Assembly: GCA_022801435.1 (NCBI GenBank)
Contig: JAAWSG010000008.1
Location: 1-56,951, forward strand
Origin: Lawsonibacter sp.
GTDB lineage: Bacteria; Bacillota; Clostridia; Oscillospirales; Oscillospiraceae
Direction of reading: 5' to 3'
Length of the DNA: 56,951 nt
Shown: positions 40,893 through 49,975 of the stretch, one piece after another
How positions within the stretch are numbered: the first letter of the stretch is position 1
Layout: each line of letters starts with the position of its first letter
The notes under the pieces: generated by a model
Database searches by the model: none
What the model saw: the letters and a program-made list of their open reading frames with translations, nothing else
What the model was told of the DNA's origin: nothing
Program-made: the position numbers and the translations under genes

Positions 40893-43316
40893 ATGATGCG
40901 TATTGATTCGGAGCCCATGACCATCCCCGTGATCGCCCTGCGCGGGCTGACTGTGTTTCCCAATGTGCTGATCCACTTTGAGGTCACCCGGGAGACCTCC
41001 GTCCGGGCACTGGAGGCCGCCATGAGCGAGGGGACCCCCATCTTCCTGGTGGCCCAGCGGGATATGATGGTGGAGGAACCCGAGGCGGACGACCTGTACC
41101 GGACAGGGACCATCTCCAACATCCGTCAGATTCTCCGCCTGCCTGGGGACAACGTGCGGGTGATGGTGGAGGGCCAGGACCGAGGGCAGCTCGCCCGGCT
41201 GGTCCAGCGGGAGCCCTACCTCCAGGGCGAGGTGCAGGAGATCACACCCCCTCCCGCCCGGGGGAGCGCCCGGATGGAGGCCCTGATGCGTGCCACCTAT
41301 GAGCTGTTCCAGCAGTACGCGGAGCTCTCCCCCAAGCTCTCCCCTGACCTGCTCATCCACGCCCTGTCCAGCCAGGACCCGGGGCACATTGCGGACTATA
41401 TCGCCCAAAATATCCCCATGCGCAGCTCGGATAAGCAGACCATCCTGGAGGAGCTGCACCCGGGCCACCGCCTGAAGAAGCTCTACCTGCTCCTGGAGCG
41501 GGAGGTGGAAATTCTGACGCTGGACCAGGAGATCCAGAACCGCGCCCGGGAACAGATGAACGAGAACCAGCGGGACTACTACCTGCGGGAGCAGATGAAG
41601 GCCATCCAGGCGGAACTGGGTGAGGACGGCGGCGATGAGATTGAGGAGTACCGGGAGCGGATCGCCCAGGCCAGCCTGCCCGACGTCGCCCGGGAGAAAC
41701 TGAACAAGGAGCTGGGCCGTCTGGCCAAGCAGGGGTACAGCTCCTCCGAGGCGGCGGTTCTGCGCAGCTATCTGGACGTGTGCCTGGAGCTGCCCTGGGG
41801 CAAACGAACCCGGGAGAAGGTCAGCGTGGCCGCCGTGCGCCGGGTGCTGGACCAGGATCACTTCGGCATGGAGAAGGTCAAGGATCGCATTTTGGAATTT
41901 GTGGCGGTCAAGCAGCTGTCCCCCGAGCTGAAGGGGCAGGTGCTCTGTCTGGTGGGGCCGCCGGGGGTGGGAAAGACCTCCATCGCCATGTCCGTGGCCC
42001 AGGCCATGAACCGGAAGCTGGCCCGCATCTCCCTGGGCGGGGTCAGCGACGAGGCGGAGATCCGGGGCCACCGGAAAACCTATGTAGGGGCCATGCCGGG
42101 CCGCCTCATCTCCGCCATCAACCAGGCGCAGAGCTGCAACCCCCTCATCCTCCTGGACGAGATCGACAAGATGGGCCGGGACCACCGGGGCGACCCCTCC
42201 TCCGCCCTGCTGGAGGTGCTGGACGGGGAACAAAACGCCTCCTTCCGGGACAATTTTCTCGAAATCCCCTTCGACCTGTCCGATGTGATGTTTATCACCA
42301 CCGCCAACACCACCGACACCATCCCCCGCCCCCTGCTGGACCGGATGGAGGTCATTGAGCTGTCCAGCTACACCGATGAGGAAAAACTCCAGATCGCCAA
42401 ACGGCATCTTCTTCCCAAGCAGCTCAAGCGCCACGGCCTGGCCAAGGGACAGATCAAGGTGACGGACGGGGCCCTGCGGGAGCTGATCTCCTCCTACACA
42501 CGGGAGTCCGGGGTGCGCGTTCTGGAGCGCCGGCTGGCCGCGCTGTGCCGGAAGACCGCCATGAAGCTGGTGTCCGGCCCCTCCGCCGGGACGGTGCGCA
42601 TTGCGGAGCGGGATCTGGCGGAGTATTTGGGCGCTCCCCGCTACCACCCGGAGCGCCAGGTCCTGGAGGAGCGGGTCGGGGTGGTGAACGGACTGGCCTG
42701 GACCTCCGTGGGCGGAGAGCTGCTGGAGGTGGAGGTCAACGTGGTCCCCGGCTCGGGCAAGGTGGAGCTCACCGGCAACCTGGGGGACGTGATGAAGGAG
42801 TCCGCCCATGCCGCCCTCAGCTTTATCCGCAGTCAGGCGGGCCGGCTGAACCTCCCCGCCAGCTTCTATAAGGAGAAGGACATCCACGTCCACTTCCCCG
42901 AGGGCGCCGTGCCCAAAGACGGTCCCTCCGCCGGAATCGCCATCACCACCGCCATGGTCTCCGCCCTCACCGGCTGTCCGGTGCAGCGGGGCCTGGCTAT
43001 GACAGGGGAGGTGACCCTGCGGGGACGGGTTCTGCCCATCGGAGGCCTGAAGGAGAAGACCATGGCCGCCTACCGGAACGGGATCAAAACTGTCATCCTC
43101 CCCGCCGACAACGCCAAGGATTTGGAGGAGATCGACCAGACCGTGCGCAAAGCCCTCCAGTTCCTCCTGGTGGAGCGGGCGGACCAGGTGCTGTCCCACG
43201 CCCTCGTCCGTCCGGTGGAGGCCCCTTCCCCCCGGCGGCGGGGCCGGCCCCGGAAGTCCGAGTCCCTGCTCCCCCCCTCCCCTGCCGGCGAGGAGAGCTC
43301 CCGGCTGGGACAGTGA
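40893..43316 (+). CDS. lon: ATP-dependent protease Lon
   Basis: An 807-residue LonA protease. The N-terminal substrate domain begins [23 protein letters not shown]+ motifs are Walker [10 protein letters not shown] (about 355-363) and Walker B near [18 protein letters not shown]. The C-terminal peptidase domain has the catalytic Ser in [11 protein letters not shown] (near residue 678) and the Lys in [11 protein letters not shown] (near 721). It lies 108 bases after clpX, with a hairpin between, and just before engB, an arrangement shared with Bacillus (clpX-lon-ysxC). Confidence 0.98.
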   Translation: MMRIDSEPMTIPVIALRGLTVFPNVLIHFEVTRETSVRALEAAMSEGTPIFLVAQRDMMVEEPEADDLYRTGTISNIRQILRLPGDNVRVMVEGQDRGQLARLVQREPYLQGEVQEITPPPARGSARMEALMRATYELFQQYAELSPKLSPDLLIHALSSQDPGHIADYIAQNIPMRSSDKQTILEELHPGHRLKKLYLLLEREVEILTLDQEIQNRAREQMNENQRDYYLREQMKAIQAELGEDGGDEIEEYRERIAQASLPDVAREKLNKELGRLAKQGYSSSEAAVLRSYLDVCLELPWGKRTREKVSVAAVRRVLDQDHFGMEKVKDRILEFVAVKQLSPELKGQVLCLVGPPGVGKTSIAMSVAQAMNRKLARISLGGVSDEAEIRGHRKTYVGAMPGRLISAINQAQSCNPLILLDEIDKMGRDHRGDPSSALLEVLDGEQNASFRDNFLEIPFDLSDVMFITTANTTDTIPRPLLDRMEVIELSSYTDEEKLQIAKRHLLPKQLKRHGLAKGQIKVTDGALRELISSYTRESGVRVLERRLAALCRKTAMKLVSGPSAGTVRIAERDLAEYLGAPRYHPERQVLEERVGVVNGLAWTSVGGELLEVEVNVVPGSGKVELTGNLGDVMKESAHAALSFIRSQAGRLNLPASFYKEKDIHVHFPEGAVPKDGPSAGIAITTAMVSALTGCPVQRGLAMTGEVTLRGRVLPIGGLKEKTMAAYRNGIKTVILPADNAKDLEEIDQTVRKALQFLLVERADQVLSHALVRPVEAPSPRRRGRPRKSESLLPPSPAGEESSRLGQ

Positions 43317-43326
43317 GGTGGGCGCT

Positions 43327-43932
43327 GTGACTGTCAATCTTCAGCGGGCGGAATTTGTGACCTCCGCCGTCTCTCCCAAGCACTTCATCCAGGACGGCCT
43401 GCCCCAGGCCGCCTTCGCCGGGCGCTCTAACGTGGGAAAATCCTCGGTCATCAACCGGCTGCTCAACCGGAAAAATTTCGCCCGGGTGGGGGCCTCCCCC
43501 GGCAAGACCGTCCATGTGAACTACTTCAATATTGACGGAACATTTTACCTGGTGGACCTCCCCGGCTACGGCTACGCAAAGGTTTCCAAGGCGGAGCGGG
43601 ACCGGTGGGGTCGGCTGATGGAGGACTATTTCGCCCGGCCCGACCTGCTCACCCTGGGAGTCTTGATCGTGGACGCCCGGCATATGCCCACCACCGACGA
43701 CTGCACCATGGCTCAGTGGTTCAAGGACACAGGCCGGCCCGTGGTGGTGGTGGCAAATAAGCTGGATAAGCTGAAAAAAAGCGAGATCGAACCCAATTTA
43801 CAGCGTATCCGGGAGACTTTGGAGCTGGACAGCACCATCCCTGTTATCCCCTTCTCCGCGGAAAAGGGCACGGGGCGGGAAGAGCTGCTGCGGGAGCTGC
43901 TGCACGGGATCTCCGGCTCGGAAGCGGTGTAA
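43327..43932 (+). CDS. engB: EngB/YsxC ribosome biogenesis GTPase
   Basis: A 201-residue GTPase that aids 50S ribosome assembly. G1 is GRSNVGKSSV, G3 DLPGYGYAK, G4 NKLDK. The family opening AEFVTSAVSPKHF is present. I chose GTG 43327 (MTVNLQRAEF), because GAGGTGGG is about 4-7 bases upstream; an earlier in-frame GTG at 43318 lies inside that site. Directly after lon. Confidence 0.94.
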   Translation: MTVNLQRAEFVTSAVSPKHFIQDGLPQAAFAGRSNVGKSSVINRLLNRKNFARVGASPGKTVHVNYFNIDGTFYLVDLPGYGYAKVSKAERDRWGRLMEDYFARPDLLTLGVLIVDARHMPTTDDCTMAQWFKDTGRPVVVVANKLDKLKKSEIEPNLQRIRETLELDSTIPVIPFSAEKGTGREELLRELLHGISGSEAV

Positions 43933-43982
43933 CCCAGAGATACAGCGGCTCCCCTTCTGCGCTGTCATGTCCCTGTATGTGC

Positions 43983-44018
43983 AAAAAGCCGCCCCTGGCA
44001 TTTTCTGCCAGGGGCGGC
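43983..44018 (-). terminator. Intrinsic terminator of the ECF sigma/anti-sigma operon
   Basis: GCCGCCCCTGGCA (43988-44000) and TGCCAGGGGCGGC (44006-44018) form a 13-pair stem with a 5-base loop, followed on the minus strand by five T residues. It sits 27 bases beyond the anti-sigma stop and may also help end the convergent engB transcript. Confidence 0.88.
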
Positions 44019-44044
44019 TCTGCGCATATACGGACCCTTTTCTC

Positions 44045-44707
44045 TCAGCGCTCCCACAGCAGGACCGCATCCTCAGCCGCCTTTTCCAATTCCGTCTGCC
44101 CCAACTGGGGGAGTTGAATATAGTCCCCCACCAGATAGTACACCGCATCCACATCCCGGCTCACCTTATACCAGTTTGTAGCATAGTCGGTCAGCCAAGC
44201 ATTTCCAATACTAAAATGCCCCTCCCCTGACAGGGGGATCACATCAGACCGGAGCGAGCGGTTGAGGCATAGGAACACGATATTCCGGCCCCCGACCTCC
44301 TGGCTGAACCCGTGGAAGGACGCATAGTGCCCCCCGTGGTAGTAGAGGTCGATGACCCCGTCCTCCGCCAGCTTTGCAGTCATCATCCCGTCTGTGTACG
44401 CAATGGGGCACTCGATATCCGCCGCACCCAGGAGGGTCAGAGCGAACACCAACATCACAGCGGCGGTCACCAGCACAGAGCGCCGGCGCTTGCGGGAATA
44501 CCGCTTTTTGAACCCCCGCAGCACCCGGGCTCCCGCCCCCTCCTCTGGACAGAGGGGAACCGGCTCCACTTGTTCCGCCATGCGCTTCCAGCAGTCCTGA
44601 CAGCTGCTGCATCCCGCAAGGTGCTCCTCTACCGCCTGGCAGGTCTCTGTACTGCACAGGTGGTCGCAGTACAGCGGCAAAAGATCCTGTACGATTTCGC
44701 ACTTCAT
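44045..44707 (-). CDS. Zinc-finger anti-sigma factor, membrane-anchored
   Basis: A 220-residue protein. The N-terminal HC2-type zinc finger is MKCEIVQDLLPLYCDHLC then HLAGCSSC, with the H-x3-C-x2-C pattern near 28-35 that binds the sigma factor. A transmembrane helix follows (about 76-93, VLVTAAVMLVFALTLLG), and the rest is an extracytoplasmic sensor domain with no known match. It overlaps the sigma gene stop by ATGA, so the two are coupled. The domain outside the membrane is rich in Tyr and Gly and unlike characterised sensors, so the signal is unknown. Confidence 0.9.
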   Translation of the reverse strand: MKCEIVQDLLPLYCDHLCSTETCQAVEEHLAGCSSCQDCWKRMAEQVEPVPLCPEEGAGARVLRGFKKRYSRKRRRSVLVTAAVMLVFALTLLGAADIECPIAYTDGMMTAKLAEDGVIDLYYHGGHYASFHGFSQEVGGRNIVFLCLNRSLRSDVIPLSGEGHFSIGNAWLTDYATNWYKVSRDVDAVYYLVGDYIQLPQLGQTELEKAAEDAVLLWER

Positions 44708-45177
44708 AACATTCGCTCCTTTAGCTTCAATTTTGCGCGGTGGTAGGTCACACGCGCCCAAGTCTCTGATTTTGCGAACAGTTCCCCGATCTGCGCAAAG
44801 GACAGCTCCGCAAAGAGCCGCAGGGTAAATACCTCCCGGTAGGGCTCCGGCAAATTGTGGAGCGCCTTGTGAATTTGCAGGCTTCTCTCTCTGGCACAGA
44901 ACTCCTCCTCCAGATTTTGCGGGGAGGCAGTCTCCCTCCAGTCCCCCTCCTTCCCCCGCCCCTTCTCTTTTCGGAGGTGGGAGAGCCAGCAGTTTTTCCC
45001 AATCTGGCATAGCCATACTGACAGCTTGCACTCCCCCCGAAAGGATGCGCTGTGCTCCACCGCCCGGTAAAAGGTCTCCTGGGTCAGTTCCTCCGCCAGA
45101 GAGGCACTCCCGCACAGAGCCGCCAAATAGCGGTAGACAATGGGAAATTGCTCCTGGTAGAGCTGCTCAAAATCCAT
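44704..45177 (-). CDS. ECF-type RNA polymerase sigma factor
   Basis: A 157-residue sigma factor with region 2 (FEQLYQEQFPIVYRYLAALC, AEELTQETFYRAV, SVWLCQIGKNCWLSHLR) and region 4 (NLPEPYREVFTLRLFAELSF, QIGELFAKSETWARVTYHR). I chose ATG 45177 because AGGAGGTGAT lies 4-7 bases upstream. It is the first gene of the pair with the anti-sigma factor, which should hold it inactive at the membrane until a stress signal comes. Promoter targets were not found by eye. Confidence 0.95.
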   Translation of the reverse strand: MDFEQLYQEQFPIVYRYLAALCGSASLAEELTQETFYRAVEHSASFRGECKLSVWLCQIGKNCWLSHLRKEKGRGKEGDWRETASPQNLEEEFCARERSLQIHKALHNLPEPYREVFTLRLFAELSFAQIGELFAKSETWARVTYHRAKLKLKERML

Positions 45178-45245
45178 TTTATCACCTCCTCCGCTTATAA
45201 GACGCACGGACTTCCCAAATGTTACACCTTTTTTATCTCCACATC

Positions 45246-45281
45246 AAAAAATTCCCTGGGGAGCCTGCGCATCCCCAGGGA
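45246..45281 (-). terminator. Intrinsic terminator of the MATE operon
   Basis: TCCCTGGGGA (45253-45262) pairs with TCCCCAGGGA (45272-45281) around a 9-base loop; on the minus strand a six-T run follows (45246-45251). It lies just after the small ORF at 45288-45413. Confidence 0.88.
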
Positions 45282-45287
45282 GCTTTA

Positions 45288-45413
45288 TTATGCCGTCCCA
45301 AATTCCACAGCTGCCTCATATTCTTTTCTGCACTCCGGCTCGCAGGCCACCCACGCCGGAAATCTCTCCGCAGGGGGTGGACAGCCGTTGATCTGGCGGT
45401 AAATCCACTCCAT
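45288..45413 (-). CDS. Possible 41-residue cysteine-containing protein after the MATE gene
   Basis: This 41-codon frame starts with ATG at 45413, five bases after the MATE stop codon, and ends just before a strong terminator. The peptide is MEWIYRQINGCPPPAERFPA followed by a second half with two more Cys residues (CEPEC) and an acidic tail. The site upstream (GGGGCGGTGA) is a weak ribosome binding match, but its position inside the transcript before the terminator argues that it is a true small gene. Function unknown. Confidence 0.5.
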   Translation of the reverse strand: MEWIYRQINGCPPPAERFPAWVACEPECRKEYEAAVEFGTA

Positions 45414-45418
45414 ACGTG

Positions 45419-46816
45419 TCACCGCCCCGCGCCCGCCCGCAGCGGGACCGCACACTGGTCCTCCATGCGGGCGGGGTAGGTTTTTCTCAGGTGAGCGATG
45501 CACCCCACGCAGGCGGGGACCAGAAACAGATCCGCGCAGATCCAAGCCGCCGGGGAGGCGAAGCAGGCCGCGCTGTACCCCACCACCGGCACAAAGAAGT
45601 GTCCCACCACCGTCCGGGCTATCATCTCCAGCACGCCGGCCAGGATGGCAAAGGTGCTGAACCCCATCCCCTGAATGGAGAAGCGCACGATATTCACCAG
45701 AGCCAGGGGGAAGAAAAACGCGGTCAGGGTGATGACATACTGGCTGGTCAGTTCTACCAGCAGGGCCAGCTCCGCCTCACTGGGGTCCAGGAAGAGCATC
45801 GCACCCTGGCGCGCATAGAGGAGCATCCCCCCAAAGGCGGCCAGCGCGTACACAAGCCCCAGCAGAGAGCAGGCCCGTACTCCCTGCCCCAGCCGGTCCA
45901 GACGGCAGGCCCCGGCGTTCTGCCCGCAGTAGGTGGCCATCGTTGCGCCCATGGCGTCATAGGGGCAGGCCAGCAGCTGATAAAGCTTGCTCCCCGCCGC
46001 CACTGACGCCACATAGAGGCTCCCCAGGCCGTTCACCGCTGATTGCAGCACGATGGAGCCCACCGCCGTGATGGAGTATTGCAGCCCCATGGGTATCCCC
46101 ATGCCGCACAGAACCTTGCAGGCGTGGCCGTCCAGGCGGCGCTCCTCCCGGTCCGTGCGCAGGATGGGGTACTTTTTTTGCATATAGAACAGGCAGGCCA
46201 CGCCGGATACCCCCTGGGAGATCACCGTCGCCAGCGCCGCCCCCCCAACCCCGGCATGGCAGTACAAAATCAGGGTGATGTCCAGCAAAATGTTCAAGCA
46301 GGAGGACAGGGCCAGAAAATAGACCGGCGTCCGGCTGTCCCCCAGGGAGCGGATGATCCCCGCCAGCAGATTATATAAAAAGGTGGTGGGGATGCCCATA
46401 AAGATGATAAAAATGTAGCGGTAGGAGTTTTCAAAAATGTCCTGGGGGGTGCGCATCACGGTCAGAATGGTCCGGCAGAGCAGACCGGTCCCCACCGTCA
46501 GCATCAGCGAGAAGAGGATGGACAGATAGGCGGCATTGACCGCGTAGCGGCGCATCTGGGAAAGCTCGTTGGCCCCCACCCGCTGGGCCACCGGAATGGC
46601 GAAGCCGCTGCACAGCCCCATACAGAAGCCGATGACGAAAAAGTTGATGGAACCCGTGGCCCCCACTGCCGCCAGCGCCTGGGCTCCCAGCAGCTTTCCC
46701 ACGATCATGGTGTCCACCAGATTATACAGCTGCTGAAACAGCATCCCCAACAGGGTGGGCAGAGTGAAGCCAAAAATCAGCCGCATCGGACTGCCCACCG
46801 TCAGATCCCTTGTCAT
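45419..46816 (-). CDS. MATE-family efflux transporter
   Basis: A 465-residue protein with twelve hydrophobic segments in two halves, typical of Na+ or H+-coupled multidrug and toxin extrusion. The N-terminal half opens RLIFGFTLPTLLGMLFQQLY, then NLVDTMIVGKLLGAQALAAVG. The second half contains IPMGLQYSITAVGSIVLQ and MGATMATYCGQNAGA. A TATAAT -10 box at about 46870 (minus strand) lies upstream but without a good -35. Substrate is not predictable. It is followed by a 41-residue ORF. Confidence 0.95.
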   Translation of the reverse strand: MTRDLTVGSPMRLIFGFTLPTLLGMLFQQLYNLVDTMIVGKLLGAQALAAVGATGSINFFVIGFCMGLCSGFAIPVAQRVGANELSQMRRYAVNAAYLSILFSLMLTVGTGLLCRTILTVMRTPQDIFENSYRYIFIIFMGIPTTFLYNLLAGIIRSLGDSRTPVYFLALSSCLNILLDITLILYCHAGVGGAALATVISQGVSGVACLFYMQKKYPILRTDREERRLDGHACKVLCGMGIPMGLQYSITAVGSIVLQSAVNGLGSLYVASVAAGSKLYQLLACPYDAMGATMATYCGQNAGACRLDRLGQGVRACSLLGLVYALAAFGGMLLYARQGAMLFLDPSEAELALLVELTSQYVITLTAFFFPLALVNIVRFSIQGMGFSTFAILAGVLEMIARTVVGHFFVPVVGYSAACFASPAAWICADLFLVPACVGCIAHLRKTYPARMEDQCAVPLRAGAGR

Positions 46817-46941
46817 AAGAGGTCCCCTCCTCCAAAGAGAGATATTGATACGCCTGTGCGCACCGACCTATTATAGCCATCCGCCCCACTCCTGCATAGA
46901 GTTTTTTTATACAATTCGGAGGCCTTTTTTCCCCGAGAGGA

Positions 46942-46970
46942 TTGACTTTTTCCGCAAAGATTTTTATAAT
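46942..46970 (+). promoter_or_regulatory. Promoter of the TRIC-type channel gene
   Basis: TTGACT (46942-46947) and a perfect TATAAT (46965-46970) are 17 bases apart, 31 bases before the start codon. Confidence 0.78.
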
Positions 46971-47001
46971 GAGGACCCCAGATAGGAAGGGAGGTTTTTT
47001 C

Positions 47002-47640
47002 ATGAATTGGATCGTCATTTGCTTTGAGCTGATCGGCACGGTGGCCTTTGCCCTATCCGGCGGGCTGACCGGGCTGCGGAAACGGATGGACATCTTCGGG
47101 GTCTGCGTGCTGGGGCTCACCACCGCCACGGGAGGGGGCGTCATTCGGGACATCCTGCTGGGCAGCACTCCGCCCCAAACCTTTCTCTCCCCCCGTAACG
47201 CCATCATCGCGCTGTCGGTCTCCATCCTGACCTTTCTGCTTTTTGCCTGGCACAGGGGCCTAAACCTCCACCACTGGCTCTTCGACCTGCTCATGCTGCT
47301 GGCCGACTCCGCCGGTCTGGCCATCTTCACTGTCTGCGGAGTGCAGACCGCCATGGAGGCCGGATATCAAAACAACCTGTTCCTTGTCACCTTTGTGGCT
47401 GTGATGACCGGCGTGGGGGGCGGCGTGCTCCGGGACATCTTCGCCGGGGACCGCCCCTACATCTTCGTCCGCCACATCTACGCCTGCGCCTCCATCCTGG
47501 GCGCCGTCCTGTGCGCGGCGATGTGGCAGTTCACCACTCCAGAGGCCAGCATGAGTCTGGGATTTTTGACCGTGCTCACCGTCCGGCTCTGCTCGGCCAA
47601 GTACCACTGGAGCCTGCCCAAGCTGGATGCGGTGGATTAA
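47002..47640 (+). CDS. TRIC/YvgT-family (UPF0126) membrane channel-like protein
   Basis: A 212-residue protein with two repeated membrane halves of three segments each, the trimeric intracellular cation channel (TRIC)-type fold of UPF0126. Diagnostic repeats are TTATGGGVIRDILLGSTPP in the first half and VMTGVGGGVLRDIFAGDRPY in the second. A bacterial role as a K+-selective or other ion channel, or as a glycine-type transporter, has been proposed. I chose ATG 47002 with GGGAGG upstream. It ends at a bidirectional terminator. Confidence 0.93.
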   Translation: MNWIVICFELIGTVAFALSGGLTGLRKRMDIFGVCVLGLTTATGGGVIRDILLGSTPPQTFLSPRNAIIALSVSILTFLLFAWHRGLNLHHWLFDLLMLLADSAGLAIFTVCGVQTAMEAGYQNNLFLVTFVAVMTGVGGGVLRDIFAGDRPYIFVRHIYACASILGAVLCAAMWQFTTPEASMSLGFLTVLTVRLCSAKYHWSLPKLDAVD

Positions 47641-47642
47641 CA

Positions 47643-47681
47643 AAACCGCCTGACGCGGCCCTCTGCCGCGTCAGGCGGTTT
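47643..47681. terminator. Bidirectional terminator between the TRIC gene and the cysteine desulfurase
   Basis: AAACCGCCTGACGCGGC (47643-47659) is a perfect 17-base complement of GCCGCGTCAGGCGGTTT (47665-47681), with a 5-base loop and T-tract at both sides. It separates the two convergent genes. Confidence 0.92.
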
Positions 47682-47697
47682 GTTCCATTGGACGGGG

Positions 47698-48837
47698 TCA
47701 GCTTCTGGCGATCTCCTCCACCGCGTGGATGGCGGCGTCCACCTCCTCCTGGGTGGTGAACCAGGAGAAGCTGAACCGCACCGCGCCCTGCTCCACCGTG
47801 CCCAGAGCCTGGTGCATCCGGGGGGCACAGTGGGCTCCGGGGCGGGTGGCGATCCCGTACACCTCGCTGAGCTCGTCCGAGACGGCGGAGGAGTCGTAGT
47901 CCCGGATATTGAGGGTGACAATGGCGCTGCGCCTGGTCTGGGTGAAGTCGCCGTAGACCGTGACCCCCTCGATGGCGGAGACCCGTTGGTAAAACCGCTC
48001 CATCAGGGCGTGCTCCCGGGCCTCGATGGCCTCCACCCCCACCTCCTCCAGATAGTCCAGGGCGGCGGAAAGCCCCGCCAGACCGTGCCCGTTGAGGGTC
48101 CCCGCCTCCAGACGGGTGGGGTACTCCTGGGGCTGCTCCCGGTCGTAGGAGTGGACCCCCGTCCCCCCGACCCGCCAGGGCGCGACCTCTACCCCCTCCC
48201 GGATACACAGGCCCCCCGTCCCCTGGGGCCCCATCAGGCCCTTGTGGCCGGTGAAGCAGAGGATATCAATGTACATCTGCTCCATGTCGATGGGGATGGC
48301 CCCCGCCGTCTGGGAGGCGTCCACAATGAACAGCGCCCCGTGCCGGCGGGCGATCTCCCCCACCCGGGCCACATCCATCAGGTTGCCCGTCAGGTTGGAG
48401 GCGTGGGTACACACAATGGCCCGGGTGTTGGGGCGCATCAGCCGCTCAAACTCCCCGTAATCCACACAGCCCCGCCGGTCCGCCGGTACAACGCTCAGCT
48501 CCAGCCCCCGCTCCTTCTCCAGCCGGTAGAGGGGCCGCAGAACCGAGTTGTGCTCGCAGTCGGTGGTGATGGCGTGGTCCCCCGGCCTCAGCACCCCGCA
48601 GATGGCAATGTTCAGCGCCTCTGTGGAGTTGGCGGTGAAGATCACATGGTCCGGCCTGACACAGTGGAAGAGCCTGGCCAGCTTCTCCCGGGTCCCGTAG
48701 ACGGTGCGGGAGGCCTCCAGGGTCCCGCCGTGGGCCCCTCGGGCGGCGTTGCCCAGGGTGGTCATGGCGTGGACCACCGCGTCGATGACCTGGGGAGGCT
48801 TTTGCATGGTGGTGGCCGCGTTGTCCAAATAAATCAT
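47698..48837 (-). CDS. Cysteine desulfurase-family PLP enzyme
   Basis: A 379-residue class V aminotransferase-fold protein, cysteine desulfurase (CsdA/SufS-like) group. It opens MIYLDNAATTMQKP, the usual start. The PLP lysine lies in CFTGHKGLMGPQGTGG. A conserved Cys in RPGAHCAPRMHQALGT sits on the loop that carries the persulfide in active members. ANSTEALNIAI and THASNLTGNLMDV are PLP-pocket motifs. The enzyme would take sulfur (or selenium) from cysteine. No iscU or sufU lies next to it, and the divergent DUF5714 gene is cysteine-rich, so its acceptor is unknown. Confidence 0.93.
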   Translation of the reverse strand: MIYLDNAATTMQKPPQVIDAVVHAMTTLGNAARGAHGGTLEASRTVYGTREKLARLFHCVRPDHVIFTANSTEALNIAICGVLRPGDHAITTDCEHNSVLRPLYRLEKERGLELSVVPADRRGCVDYGEFERLMRPNTRAIVCTHASNLTGNLMDVARVGEIARRHGALFIVDASQTAGAIPIDMEQMYIDILCFTGHKGLMGPQGTGGLCIREGVEVAPWRVGGTGVHSYDREQPQEYPTRLEAGTLNGHGLAGLSAALDYLEEVGVEAIEAREHALMERFYQRVSAIEGVTVYGDFTQTRRSAIVTLNIRDYDSSAVSDELSEVYGIATRPGAHCAPRMHQALGTVEQGAVRFSFSWFTTQEEVDAAIHAVEEIARS

Positions 48838-48888
48838 TGGTGTTCAGTCCCTTTTCACAATTTTTTTCGTGCAATGCCTGTCATTTTT

Positions 48889-48917
48889 ATTATATCGTCA
48901 AAACTCCCCCTTGTGAA
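48889..48917 (-). promoter_or_regulatory. Promoter of the cysteine desulfurase-family gene
   Basis: On the minus strand TTCACA (48912-48917) and TATAAT (48889-48894) are spaced by 17 bases, about 50 bases upstream of the start codon. The AT-rich 228-base gap with the divergent DUF5714 gene holds no clear second promoter. Confidence 0.68.
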
Positions 48918-49065
48918 ATTGTATTTTTCTATAAATCCTCTCTTTTTCTCTATCAATCACCGCGCCCAAAAAAGATGTCCGGTTTATTCTGTTCTGCGAT
49001 AAAATTTTTTCTTCCAGTGGTATCTTAGGAGCGGACACCCAAACAACTTGATGGAGGGAACTGCT

Positions 49066-49767
49066 ATGACACGTGATCCAGGCGCATGTCTCGTGTGCGG
49101 CGGGGAGCTGCACTACCTTGACCGGGAACAGGAGATGACCTGCGCCCACTGCGGCAAAACTTTTCTCAGCCGGGCCAGCTGTGTGCATGGGCACTTCATC
49201 TGTGACGCCTGCCACGCCAGGGGCAGCGTGTCCGTCATTCTGGACCACTGCCGGAGGAGCACTCTGAGGGACCCCATCGCGCTGGTCCAGGAGATTATGG
49301 ACGAGCCCTATATTCATATGCACGGCAACGAGCACCACATCATGGTGGGAGCCGCCCTGATTACCGCCTACCGCAACGCCGGGGGCGCAGTGGACCTGGA
49401 CGCCGCCCTGGAGGAGATGTGCGCCCGGGGGGAGTCCTGTCCTGGCGGCTCCTGCGGCTTTTGGGGCTGCTGCGGCGCGGCGGTGAGCTGCGGCATGTTT
49501 TTCAGCATCGTCACCAAAACCACCCCCCTCTCCGGCGGGAGCTGGGGCCAGGCCAACCTGATGACCTCCAGGGCGCTGGCGGAGATCGGCGGGCTGGGCG
49601 GACCCCGGTGCTGCAAGCGGAACTCCTTTACCGCGATTCGGGCCGCCGCCGGCTTTGTCCGGGAGACGCTGGGGGTGGAGCTGGAGCTTCCCGAACAAAT
49701 CCGCTGCCGCTGGTCGCCGGAAAATCCCCAGTGTATCCGGCGGCGCTGCCCCTATTATGAAAAGTAA
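49066..49767 (+). CDS. DUF5714 cysteine-rich protein
   Basis: A 233-residue protein whose layout fits the DUF5714 family. An N-terminal zinc-ribbon-like pair of CxxC motifs (CLVCGGE and CAHCGK) is followed by HGHFICDACHARG, then a C-rich segment with ESCPGGSCGFWGCCGAAVSC, and two further Cys pairs near the C-terminus (PRCCKRN, CIRRRCPYYEK). Such cysteine density suggests multiple metal or Fe-S sites. GGAGGG lies 7 bases before the ATG. It is divergent from a cysteine desulfurase-family gene, which could supply sulfur to such sites; this is inference. Confidence 0.8.
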   Translation: MTRDPGACLVCGGELHYLDREQEMTCAHCGKTFLSRASCVHGHFICDACHARGSVSVILDHCRRSTLRDPIALVQEIMDEPYIHMHGNEHHIMVGAALITAYRNAGGAVDLDAALEEMCARGESCPGGSCGFWGCCGAAVSCGMFFSIVTKTTPLSGGSWGQANLMTSRALAEIGGLGGPRCCKRNSFTAIRAAAGFVRETLGVELELPEQIRCRWSPENPQCIRRRCPYYEK

Positions 49768-49890
49768 GACCGTCCCCTAAGCTAATTTTTATTTTTGTAC
49801 ATTTTGACCATATGTATTTTGAGGGCTTGGGACGTCTGGAAAAAAGCCCCGCGCGGCCTCAGAAAATCCGCTTCCGTTCGACATAAGGTT

Positions 49891-49919
49891 TTGACAGAAT
49901 TCTGGAAGTTGAGTATAAT
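49891..49919 (+). promoter_or_regulatory. Strong consensus promoter of the surface-protein operon
   Basis: Perfect TTGACA (49891-49896) and perfect TATAAT (49914-49919) are spaced by exactly 17 bases, 57 bases before the first gene. It is the only perfect consensus promoter I saw in this window. The rest of the 208-base gap shows nothing else. Confidence 0.85.
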
Positions 49920-49975
49920 GGAGCAATACTGCCCCTCTTTGAAGAAAAACTATCAGGATCGAATGGAGAATGGAC

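Noticed and set aside
39096-43337. A 1413-codon minus-strand open frame opposite clpP, clpX and lon
   Set aside because: Low-complexity Gly/His/Leu/Gln composition, no start signal, no domain, and it spans three real genes with clear active sites. It is a shadow of GC-rich codons.
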